Made by a program: the position numbers and the translations under genes. This document shows positions 43,783 through 53,285 of a stretch of DNA of 64,000 nt, piece by piece (the stretch's first letter is position 1; the number at the start of each line of letters is the position of its first letter). The stretch is from Symsagittifera roscoffensis (lineage: Eukaryota > Xenacoelomorpha > Acoela > Convolutidae). Under the pieces are notes generated by a model. The model was not told where the DNA came from, ran no database searches, and saw only the letters and a list, made by a program, of their open reading frames with translations. The stretch is from contig NC_087066.1 in assembly GCF_963678635.1 (NCBI RefSeq), forward strand, positions 57,926,312 through 57,990,311, written 5' to 3'.

Positions 43783-44160
43783 TGACTTAACAACACAATG
43801 TAGACTCACTTCCCCTTGTTTGGCAGATGATGCCAAATTTAATAACAATAACATAAAAAAAAATTTTTCAATCAGATTTAAAAAGAATATTTACGTGAAG
43901 TGTGGTACACAACTTAACTCTAAATGTCAGCAAATGTGCAAAAATGACCTTTACATTGCAAACAAATATTCTTTTTTAACAATGAAGAAGTACCAACTGT
44001 AAACATTCAGAAAGGTTTTGGCATATGCGTATCATCAGACTTCAAATGGTTTCTCCATATCAACTCGAACTGCTCAAAAGCTTTCAAGTGCTTATCAGGT
44101 TTAAAAAATTCACTAACTTTGAACCTATGGACGAAGTTAAAATAATGTAAATCAATGATT
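43783..44160 (+). pseudogene. Non-LTR retrotransposon RT fragment, part 2
   Basis: It continues part 1 after the solo LTR: VTDLTTQCRLTSPCLADDAK holds the FADD-like catalytic motif C (here LADD). The downstream GICVSSDFKW...NCSKAFKCLSGLK is the thumb pattern of Jockey/CR1 LINEs. Degraded by frameshifts. Confidence 0.6.
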
Positions 44161-44194
44161 ACCGCATTTTACTCTACGGCTCTAACTGTTGGTT

Positions 44195-45080
44195 TGCGAA
44201 CAGTTGATCTGACCTTGAGTTCTTCTCGGACTACAAAAATCTGGCCAGCCTGATTATCATCACAGGTTATCATCGTCGTGTATATGTTGATTCCATCTAT
44301 GTTCAGAATGACCTCATGTTATCCATAAGCCTTGGTGCATCTGCCTTCAGCCTTTATCAATTTCCCACCACTTTTTGTTAGTATCGCTCTAATGGCTTTC
44401 GAAGGAGTTTGAGGGCTACCATAGCGTAAATACTCAGCAAATACGAGTCTAAGCAATAGTGCCTGGTTACTTGGTTCGCCTAGATTCTTTATCATTTTGT
44501 GGCCACTAACGCTGATTATCGACTTTATCCTTGCCCCTAATTTCGTAATCTAGAATGGTTTTCCGATTTCCATCTTCAGACTGTTGCAATTGATCCTGAC
44601 TTTGAAAGTGTCGCTTACTTCAGTCTCTGTTCCATCCCATAAAGATGTGTTGTCCTTCTGCTGCTTTTCTAACTCTTGTCTCAACCTCTGCTCTATCATT
44701 TTGGTTGCCAAATCCTGCTACACTTTGATGATAGCATCAGCTGCAGCCTTTGCAGAATTTTTCCGGCATCTATTTCCTTGCACTCTGTTTGTTCAGTGAC
44801 CGCTTCCACGGATTTTTTCGATAGCTCGTCTTTTGTTTTGCTAGCTATTTTCCGCCTGTCTACTTCTCGTGCTCCGCACTGCTGTTGCGCTAACTTGTGG
44901 TTCGCGTGGTTCTGTTTTTTCACTGTGGAGTGGAATCTTGTTTCTTGAGATTAGGTTCTGCAAAGTCTGCTTGGAGCGCCCTCTGAGGGATTTTAGAGAC
45001 AGGTCTGTCAAGTGGCTCTCTGTGGGGAGGTGGGAAACTGGAACTGGCTTGAAGGGTCTGGTGGTGCACCGCTGGACCTA
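44195..45080 (-). pseudogene. Diverged gag/pol-linker fragment of a related giant element
   Basis: Translation on the - strand gives KSIISVSGHKMIKNLGEPSN, then VILNIDGINIYTTMITCDDNQ and GQIFVVREELKV. This matches the post-zinc-knuckle region at 35,290-35,680 of the right copy (SIISVAGHQVIRNLSEPSE) at roughly half identity. Upstream (44,923-44,696) REVDRRKIASKTKDELSKKS matches the charged linker. It therefore belongs to a different lineage of the same superfamily. A Pro-rich part near 45,000 may extend it. Confidence 0.6.
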
Positions 45081-45198
45081 CTGAGCTCGGGTGAGATTGT
45101 TCCTTGTTTTTGATTTTTATAATTCAATTTTAAAATTTAAATTAATTTACTTATTTTTATTTTTTTTGCTGATTTATATTTCCCACTTACCGCTTATC

Positions 45199-45333
45199 AT
45201 GGGTCAGTTCAGTCCCGTAAAGTCCAGTCAAAATGCTTTTTTTACCTTTATGCAGCGTCAAGATGAGGAAAAACAACAAAGAGTGTACAAGCAAAGATTG
45301 CTTAAAACCTTCAGGACTGATAAATTGAATTAG
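45199..45333 (+). other. Short open frame upstream of the PHD region
   Basis: ATG at 45,199 opens MGQFSPVKSSQNAFFTFMQR and ends at 45,333, two bases before the PHD half-finger in another phase. Basic, Gln-rich. It could be a leftover of the LINE's 5' part or chance; it is absent from copy 3. Confidence 0.25.
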
Positions 45334-45334
45334 A

Positions 45335-46602
45335 TGTGATTGTTGTTCTAGTTGGTATCATATCAGTTGTGCAAATATTTCTCTTAGCGACTCTAAGAAA
45401 ACCCAATGGTTTCAGTGTCCTTTATGCGTTGATGTAAAATCTGTTAATAAAGCAACAATAGGTAACGATTTAGTGCTAGACAATTATGTTAGAACAGCCA
45501 TCTCAAATGTCCGAGTAATCAAGAGAGTACCAAAAGACTCGCGTGTTCCCTTGGCGGAAAGTCTGTCGGACAAAATAAATGACAATATCTTCTACAATGT
45601 GGAAAATGTTACAAATTGGCTATTTTTTTTAACGTCGTTCTTATTTTTTTTTGGAGCAACCGAAAAGAAGTGGACGCAAACAGACCACAAGCATGAGCTC
45701 TTTGATAAATAAAAAAAAATTCGAGCAAATGGCGTGTCACTTCCAAAACCCCATCCCCAAGTTTCAAATCCGCCTATGAGTGACCTCGAGCAAAGATTAA
45801 AGCTGATAAGTAGTAAGCTCGATGAAGGAAATGTAAAGGGAGGAATAAGGCTTGCTGCTTCGGATGACAAAATAGCTCCTTTTTCAACTGATAACTATCA
45901 AAAATTGTTGTCTAAGCACCCTCAGCGAGCCAAATTTGCAGCTCCAAATCCGGAAAATTTGGATAGTTTTTTGTAACTGATTTCGACCTATAAAAAGCGA
46001 TAATGTCCTTTCCGAACGGATCAGCAGCAGGTCCCGATTAAATAGTTCCTCAAATTTTTAAAGATCTTGTTAGTAAGTCGAAGGGCAGTTTTAAATTTTT
46101 AAAGATCTTGTTAGTAAGTCGAATGGCATTTTCTGAAATCGCTTACTAAGCTGATAAAGCTCATTGGAGATGGCAAAAAATACCCGAACCCCTAAGACCT
46201 TTATTTTTTGGCGCAAAACTTATCGCTCAAAAATTTTGCGAACGGCATAAATGCATGTACAGAAAAGACGTTACCGAGGACGGTTGGCATGGTCTTTCTT
46301 GCCTCAAAAGTGCAGGGAGATCCTGTAAGCATTCAAATCTGAATGCCCTAATAAAGCAGAGTTTATCTTCTACTCAAATTCTGTCTGTTTTAGAACAACG
46401 ACACCTCTACAGGACCGATCAGAAGCGACCAGACGGTTTGACGCTCGTTTCGTGGGCTGTTGGTAAGCAGCTCTTGTGGGATGTAACAATAGTAGATTCC
46501 TTAGCTCCTTGTAGGATTAATGCCCGGTCTGTTTGTAACCCTGGTACGGCTGCCGCTGAAGGGGAAGAGCGAAAAAACGACAAGTATAAGATCTTGTAGA
46601 TG
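45335..46602 (+). pseudogene. PHD-finger LINE, copy 1 (RT core deleted)
   Basis: Second half of a PHD finger CDCCSSWYHISC...TQWFQCPLC (45,335-45,431), then a linker ending in SDLEQRLKLISSKLDEGN and APNPENLDSFL. Near 46,228 the sequence jumps from the RT start to the C-terminal region (CERHKCMYRKDVTEDGWHG). It ends KRPDGLTLVSWAVGKQLLWD and GTAAAEGEERK at 46,599. The last part resembles the restriction-like endonuclease of RLE-type LINEs (Arg-Pro-Asp, then Asp in WDVTIVD). It cannot move by itself. Confidence 0.65.
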
Positions 46603-47083
46603 ATAGATATCTTTTTGAACTGCTAGCTTTTGAAATTCAGGGCGCGGCGGGCCCCAGCACAGAAATTTTTTTGAGTAAGCTTGGAACAATAAATGACAAG
46701 TGCTTGCGTACTCGAAACAATAAAAGACAAAATAACTTTCGACAAAATTTTTTTTTTTTTAACACTTGTATATTATGTTTTCTCGTTTCGAGTTGCGTGT
46801 TTTTATTGAAGAAACGTAACCCGTATCGACTTTAATTGAAAAGGACTCAAACACTTGTCATCTTCTTTTATCATTATCACTTCCATATCTAGAAAATTCC
46901 AAGGCTTTCGACTGGAATACGTCATGAAGGGACTCCTGACTGTAACCTCGGTTACTATGATGATTTTGATCTTCTGATTATCAAAAAAATATAAAGAAAA
47001 CAAAATAAAAAAAAGTATAAAAAGAAGATGAGAAAAAAATAAAATTTCTAAGTAGCGCATTCAATTTGGACTGTATGGCACAG
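46603..47083 (-). other. LINE 3' UTR, then an AT-rich tail shared with the opposing element
   Basis: 46,603-46,747 is the LINE 3' end with AATAAA-type signals and a GCGCGGCGGGCCCC patch; a T-run (46,747-46,762) could be the poly(A) tail of a - strand element. 46,763-47,083 repeats at 48,557-48,895 and 56,030-56,343. It ends here where copy 2 of the LINE begins, at GAAACAATTGATAC. Confidence 0.5.
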
Positions 47084-48403
47084 GAAACAATTGATACACT
47101 AGTCAAACAGTTGGAGTCAAAAATTAACATCTGGTTTTTAGATGACGGAAATTTAGCCGACGACTATAAGGAAGTACTCCAGGACCTTAAAACCATTTTG
47201 AACTCGGAACAAATTTACAGCCTGAGCTTGAACACTGAGAAGTGCGAACTTTGTTTTTTGGGACCGACTACTAGTACACAGTATAATTCAATTTTAACAC
47301 AATTTCGAAAAATATGCCCCAAAATAAAAATAAAAACAAAAGAAGAACTCCTCATTTTAGGATCTCCAATCGGGGAACTTTACAAAAAAAAAATTGCTCG
47401 ACAAAAAATTAAGGAGCTTGAAAAAATCTCGGATGTCATTGACAAACTAGACGCTCAATATGGTTTTTACCTCCTGAAAAATTGCTTTAGCATGTCAAAA
47501 CTCCTATATTTTTTGCGTTCGAGCCCTTGTTTTTTGCAAAATGATTTTTTGGAACGCTACGACAAATTACTAGGAAATTTGTTATGCAAGGTCAATAACG
47601 TGAAAATGGATGATAACCAGTTTTAACAAGCAGTTCTCCCGGCAGCCAAAAGTGGCTTGGGCGTTTCTTCCGCTCGTCTACTCGCTTTACCCGCTTTCTT
47701 AGCCTCAGCAGTAGGAGCAAAAGGTGCCTTGAGCAAAATCTTTGGTTTGGAGCATGTGGATGGAACCTATGGTGATTGCGCTTGAACGGTGGCGTGAACT
47801 TGAAAAATTGAAATAGCTCGGTAAAAAGAAATCCAAAAAATTTGGACGGAGTGAATTTTTGACAGCGAAATTGCAGACTTGATTTTACGACTCGAAGCAA
47901 CGGACGTAAAAAGATTCAACGCGTTCCAAGATAGTTTTGGCTCCCAATGGTTGAACGTCATCCCGTGTAAAATTTTAAGGTTAAAACTGTCGAACCAACA
48001 ACTCAGAATTGCGATAGGACTTCGACTAGGCTCAAAAATATGCGAACGGCATAAATGCGTTGACAGAAAAGACGTTACCGAGGACGGTTGGCATTGTCTT
48101 TCTTGCCTCAAAAGTGCAGGGAGATTCTGTAGGCATTCAAATCTGAATGCCCTTATAAAGCAGAGTTTATCTTCTACTCACATTCTGTCTGTTTTAAAAC
48201 AACGACACCTCTAAAGGACCGATCAGAAGCGACCAGACGGTTTGACGCTCGTTCCATGGGCTGTTGGTAAGCAGCTCTTGTGGGATGTAACAATAGTAGA
48301 TTCCTTAGCTCCTTGTAGGATTAATGCCGGGTCTGTTTGTAACCCTGGTACGGCTGCCGCTGAAGGGGAAGAGCGAAAAAACGACAAGTATAAGATCTTG
48401 TAG
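47084..48403 (+). pseudogene. PHD-finger LINE, copy 2 (5' truncated)
   Basis: It begins inside RT at ETIDTLVKQLESKINIWFLD, with motif C LDDGNLADD at about 47,140, and runs to 47,626. It continues broken to the C-terminal region (CERHKCVDRKDVTEDGWHC, 48,040-48,110) and PDGLTLVPWAVGKQLLWD, ending at 48,402. Compared with copy 3 its RT thumb is intact in one frame. Confidence 0.65.
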
Positions 48404-48780
48404 ATGATAGATATCTTTTTGAACTGCTAGCTTTTGAAATTTAGGGCGCGGCGGGCCCCAGCACAGAAATTTTTTTGAGTAAGCTCGGAACAATAAATGA
48501 CAAGTGCTTGCGTACTCGAAACAATAAAAGACAAAATAACTTTCGACAAAATTTTTTATTTTTAACTTTTGTATATTAAGTTTTCTCGTTTCGAGTTGCG
48601 TGTTTTTATTGAAGAAACGTAACCCGTATCGACTTTAATTGAAAAGGACTCAAACACTTGTCATCTTCTTTTATCATTATTACTTCCATATCTAGAAAAC
48701 TCCAAGGCTTTTGACTGGAATACGTCATGAAGGGACTCCTGACTGTAACCTCGGTTACTATGATGATTTTGATCTTCTGA

Positions 48781-49790
48781 TTACCAAAAAAATATAAAGA
48801 AAAAAAAGTTTAAAAAAGTATAAAAAGAACATGAGAAAAAAATAAAATTTCTAAGTAGCGCATTCAATTTGGACTGTATGGCACAGGAACTCTTTGCTCG
48901 CTCTTCACTCATTGTACCCATTTTTTTTGCCATACTCCAGAGTTTGCCATTTACGCTTTCATAGTGTTTTCTCATTACCTCCTCTCCCTTCTCAATTAGC
49001 TTCTCGCAGTCCTTGCCAGTTTTTTCATTTTTCTCAGCTATTTGTTGCAATCTCTCTTTTGTTGATCTTGGCATTGTGAAGTAGTTATCAAGGCTTTCTT
49101 TTTTGTTGTTCTTGATTTCCCTCTTCAACTCCTGGCGATCTTCTTGACCATATCTGAGATTCTTATCTATCTGTTCCAACTTTTCCATCAGGTCCTTCAT
49201 ATCCACTGGCAGTCCCTTTGAGTCCGCTGATGTTCCCACTGCTTGAAAATTCTTGCCTTTTCCGGTCCCAGTTGTTGTCTTATCTTTATCTTTCGGCCTC
49301 ATCCCCAATCTGGCTGCAATTCTCTCCATGAAGGAGATCCTCTTTGTCTGGGAATTATCTTTTATCTTCTATGGAGTTTTACCAGTAGTCTCGTTACCAT
49401 CGATTATTGGCAAGAACTCTGTTAACTTTGTCCCTTGTTCCAGGGTATTCGGCATTGGTGTTGATTCCGTCGTCTTCTTTTCTACCTCAACCTGACTATG
49501 TTCAGGTGTCTCTAGGTCAATCTCTCTAACGGGAGCTTCTAGTTTCTCAAATTTTTCACCAGCTGCTTCTTTTGTCTCGTGTTGCTCTTTGGTCCTTCGT
49601 GTTATCACCATTCTCACTGAAACGTGTTTTTTCTTTCACCTTGGTGTCATTAACACTTGCGTCATTTTCAATTGCCTTATTTTATGCACACTTGCCATTC
49701 TCCGGTATCGACATCATTGTTTTAATTTTTATTTTCCTGTTTTTTTTTCGTTTTCTTCTCTTTCTTCTTCTTCGTTTTTTGTTTCTCTAT
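48781..49790 (-). pseudogene. Coiled-coil ORF1/gag-like protein, copy A
   Basis: Frames 49,617-49,369 and 49,329-48,781 are one phase split by TAG. Composition: Lys/Glu-rich N-part (EAPVREIDLETPEHSQVEVE), then SFMERIAARLGMRPKDKD, then a coiled coil (LMEKLEQIDKNLRYGQEDRQ, followed by KKESLDNYFTMPRSTKERLQ). The layout, disordered then coiled coil, resembles the gag start of the giant element, but sequence similarity is not clear. It could be LINE ORF1 or gag of another LTR element. The frame loses similarity upstream of about 49,790. Confidence 0.5.
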
Positions 49791-49914
49791 TGGCTCCCCT
49801 AACTCCGTTCGCAAAGCCTTGTATCCGAAAGCGCACCGAGAAAATTTTCCAAATGTTTCCTAAAATGCTATCAATGTTCGACCAGATCCTTCCAGTTCAA
49901 TCGTAGAACCAGTA

Positions 49915-50108
49915 CGCTATAATGGGCATGTAGCCCGGAGCTAGGTCAGTTGGAGGCATTCTCGCAGTCATGATGTCGTAAAAACACCCATTAGCGCCAT
50001 AAAACAGTATGAACCAGTCTTCCGCTTAAGTCAAATATCAGGTTTAGAAAAATAGGCCCTATAATCATTGGCTCAAGTGTTTTTGTACCTCTGTCTGTCA
50101 GAGCCAAT
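49915..50108. repeat. Conserved block with GGCTC hairpin, copy 1
   Basis: It contains GGGCATGTAGCCCGGAGC, then TCATGATGTCGTAAAAACACCC and the inverted repeat ATTGGCTC (50,067-50,074) / GAGCCAAT (50,101-50,108). It lies directly upstream of the - strand coiled-coil gene. Other copies: 51,138, 52,268, 57,457 and 59,697. Confidence 0.6.
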
Positions 50109-50159
50109 TACGTTCGCTTGAGATATGAGACATCGAGATCGTGTTACAGCTAACTTGAA

Positions 50160-50830
50160 GCCCTAACAATTTTTTCCTTGTCGGTGTATTTGAGAAAACT
50201 AGTCAAAATTAGTTCATTTTAGTCGTTTCTGACGATTCGCTCAAAAATTTATCAAATGAGTTTCAGACGTCGAACAAAACTTAGCGATAGCGCATTTGAC
50301 TTGTTTTGACGAATTATTGAAAGTTCAGGGGTTGGAGTAACTAAACTTTTGTTTTGGGCTGAAAAATTTTTCATATTCACTCGACGTCACAAAATTGACA
50401 TCTTTCAGCGTAGCATTTTGATCGTCATTCTATAATAGCCGTCAAAAACCGACTAATTTATTAGCAAATAACTATTGTAATGACTAAAACAATTGATTGA
50501 AACCATTTTGAAGGCCTTGTACTTTCCTCTTTGTCGTGTCAAAATAAGCCCATTCTAGCCAGTTTGATGATTCGTCTGATAGTTTATCAGTAGAATTTCA
50601 GAGGTCGTAGAAAATGGTCCAATAGCGTTTTTGACTCCTCTTAATTAATTTTTTTAAGTAGTTGAATAGAAATATCCATACTTTTGTTTTTGGGTGAAAA
50701 AATTTTCTCTTCCATTCGACGTCATTAAATTGACAATTTTCAGCTCAGCGTCTCGGTTGCAAGCTTACAGCCGACACAATTACAATAAAGTAAGTAAAAA
50801 TAAAGTAAGACTTTGGTCGAAACGATTGAT
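50160..50830. repeat. Diverged tandem repeats, about 340-bp period (copy A)
   Basis: The phrase ATTCGACGTCA-N-AAATTGAC appears near 50,381 and 50,718 with the same order of phrases between. These are units of the same family as 60,480-63,000. No coding potential. Confidence 0.55.
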
Positions 50831-51050
50831 CTTATTAAAATCAGTATGTTATATTAATAATTAAAATCAACGTCCGATCAATCCAAATTGGAAATCAAAG
50901 TTACTATCCGTTTTTTTAAAATTTAAAATGGTTTTTTTCTTAACTTCTAACTTTTTCTTGTTTTTTGTTTTGTTTACTTCTCTCTTAACCGTTTTTTGTT
51001 TCTCTATTGTATCCAATAACTCGGTCAGCTAAGCTTTGTATCCGAAATTG

Positions 51051-51219
51051 CACCGAAAAATTTTTCCATATTCTTTCTAAAACGCTATCAAGCTTCGACC
51101 AGATCGTTTCGTTTCAACCGTACCACCGGAACTCTAGAATGGGCATTTAGCCCGGAGCTGTGTCAATTCGGTGCAATCCCGTAGTCATGATGTCGTGAAA
51201 ACACCCAGGAGTGCCCTAA
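51051..51219. repeat. 169-bp segment with a perfect second copy at 52,181-52,349
   Basis: Both segments run from CACCGAAAAATTTTTCC to GTGCCCTAA without a difference that I can see. They hold the front half of the conserved block (GGGCATTTAGCCCGGAGC). In copy B, the corresponding place near 60,778 has unrelated sequence, so the second segment is an insertion or conversion in copy A. Confidence 0.75.
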
Positions 51220-51346
51220 AAACACTATATACAAGTCGTCAGCTTAAATCACATATGAAGTTAGGAGAAATAGGCCCTATAACTATTGGCTCAAGGGTGA
51301 GGAATAGTACATTTTTTGTTTTGTGCCTCAATCTGTTGGAGCCAAT
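51138..51346. repeat. Conserved block with GGCTC hairpin, copy 2
   Basis: GGGCATTTAGCCCGGAGCTG, CCCGTAGTCATGATGTCGTG, CACCCAGGAGTGCCC and the inverted repeat ATTGGCTC (51,285) / GAGCCAAT (51,339). The arms are the same as in the other copies although the loop differs in length. Confidence 0.6.
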
Positions 51347-51419
51347 TAGGTTGGCTTAAGACATGAGACCTCGAGGTCGTGTTATGGCTTGGAGGCTACA
51401 ACCAAAATACACTCCCACT

Positions 51420-52180
51420 TTAGTGTAAAACAGTGTTATAAAGAAGAAAAAATGCCATTAGTTTTTTTCGCACAATGAAACTTTGATCCATTTCAGATAG
51501 ATCAGCCTAAAACCCGCCTTATCTCAACATAACTCTACAAAATACACTGTAGTAAATAAGAACAAAGCTCTAGACAATGGCTCTAGACAATTTTACAATG
51601 GCTCTAGAATCAATCCAGTAAAATAACTATGGTAACTCTAGAAGTTCTAAGGAAATGATTAGTTTTAACTCGAGTAGTTTTTTTGGTGTGGAACATTGAG
51701 TCGCTTGATTGGTCGACAGTCCCAGTCAAGGCGTTCCCTGCTCCCGAAGTAACACTTTCGCAATCACTCTCGATTTTCTTTATCCGGAACAAAACAGCTC
51801 TTTTCGAATAATTTGTCAGTTTTTCAAATTGTGAATAGCAATTTGACTATAGCTTCAATTTTTTGTCAAGTTTTCCGCCATAGTGACCTCGCTTCTTCTG
51901 ATTTATTTCTGACTTTTCGTTTCTGTTGCTGCGATGAACTTGAAAATGATCTGTTCAATTCGAATGAGTTTCAGACTTCGTAGAAAAAAGTCCGATAGCG
52001 CGTTCCACTCCTCTCAAAGTGTTGTTTTAAAGAGTTTGGTAGAAACATCCAAATTATTGTTTTTGGGTGAAAAAGTTTTCTCATCCTTTCGACGTAAATA
52101 AATTGTCGATATTCAGCTCAGCGTCTCGATTGCACGTCTCCAATAGCCGTTAAAAACCGACTAGTTTTAAACCAAATAAG
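51420..52180. other. Non-coding repeat DNA, copy A
   Basis: AT-rich. It matches 60,040-60,780 of copy B. I see no gene. Units of the 350-bp family begin near 51,960. B has an extra 45 bp near 59,985-60,030 (CGGCCCCAAGTC). Confidence 0.5.
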
Positions 52181-52349
52181 CACCGAAAAATTTTTCCATA
52201 TTCTTTCTAAAACGCTATCAAGCTTCGACCAGATCGTTTCGTTTCAACCGTACCACCGGAACTCTAGAATGGGCATTTAGCCCGGAGCTGTGTCAATTCG
52301 GTGCAATCCCGTAGTCATGATGTCGTGAAAACACCCAGGAGTGCCCTAA

Positions 52350-53285
52350 CAATTTTTCCTTAACGACTTATTTGAGAAAATTTTAGCCCATTTGAGCCAT
52401 TTTGACGATTTGTCCGATAGTTTATCAATTGAGTTTCAGACGTCTTAGAAAATGGTGCGATATCGCTTTCGACTCCTCTTAACTAGTTTTTTTAAATTAG
52501 TTGGGTAGAAACATCTAAATTATTGTTTATGGGTGAACAAACTTTCTCTTACAATTCGGAAATACAATCAAATAAGTAAAAAATGCCTAAGCAAAATGAA
52601 TAAATTCCTTTTGCAGGCCTCACATTTTTAGTCCATTCTTAAACTTTTTTGATGAATCCTCTAAAATTTTCTCAATTGAGATATAGACGTCACGGAAAAG
52701 GTTCAATGGCGCGTTGGACTCGTATTGGCTAGTTATTGCAAGTTATGCAGTTGTAAAAACCAAATTTATGTTTTTGGGAATCAAAAGTTATCATATCTAT
52801 TCGACTTCGCTAAATTGACGATTTTCAGATTAGCGTCTCGATTGCACCTCAATTACAGCCGTTCAAAACTTATTGATTTACTACCAAATAAGTATTATAA
52901 GGGCTATATAAAAAGATTTAAACTTTTTTTCAGTCCTAATGACTTTTTGGCGGCGCGATATTCTAGAAAACACGTCAAAATTGGGCCATTTTAACCTTTT
53001 CTGACAATTCGTCTAATATTTTATCAAATGAGATGTGGAATTAATAGAAAAATGTTCGATAGCCCTTTCGACTCCTATTGGCTAGTTATTGCAAGTTATG
53101 CAAATGAAATCTTAAAATTATGTTTTTCGATCCAAATTTTTCACAATCGTTCAAATTTGCTAAATTGACGTTTTTGAGATGATTGTCTCGATTGCACCTC
53201 AATCACAGCTGTTTACAACCGACTAGATTATCATTAAATAAGTTTTACAATGCCTATACAAAACGATTGAAAAGAATTTTTAGGC
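52350..53285. repeat. Tandem array of the 350-bp family, copy A
   Basis: Anchors AAATTGACG at 52,811 and 53,161 are 350 bp apart. The array is cut at 53,285, where the PHD LINE copy 3 starts; copy B has the uninterrupted array at the same point (61,752). No coding potential. Confidence 0.6.

Larger units (their letters stand above)
45335..53285. repeat. Composite segment A of an 8-kb tandem segmental duplication
   Basis: Order: LINE, AT-rich tail, - strand coiled-coil gene, conserved block, tandem repeats, second block, array. The same order occurs in 53,286-61,752. Segment A additionally has a second LINE copy (47,084) and the 169-bp repeat; segment B has the extra 1 kb. Confidence 0.7.

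Noticed and set aside
50010-50040. Hammerhead-ribozyme-like core (TGATG...GAAA) in the conserved block
   Set aside because: The CTGATGA core is altered at two invariant places, GAAA is missing in some copies, and the flanking stems do not form.
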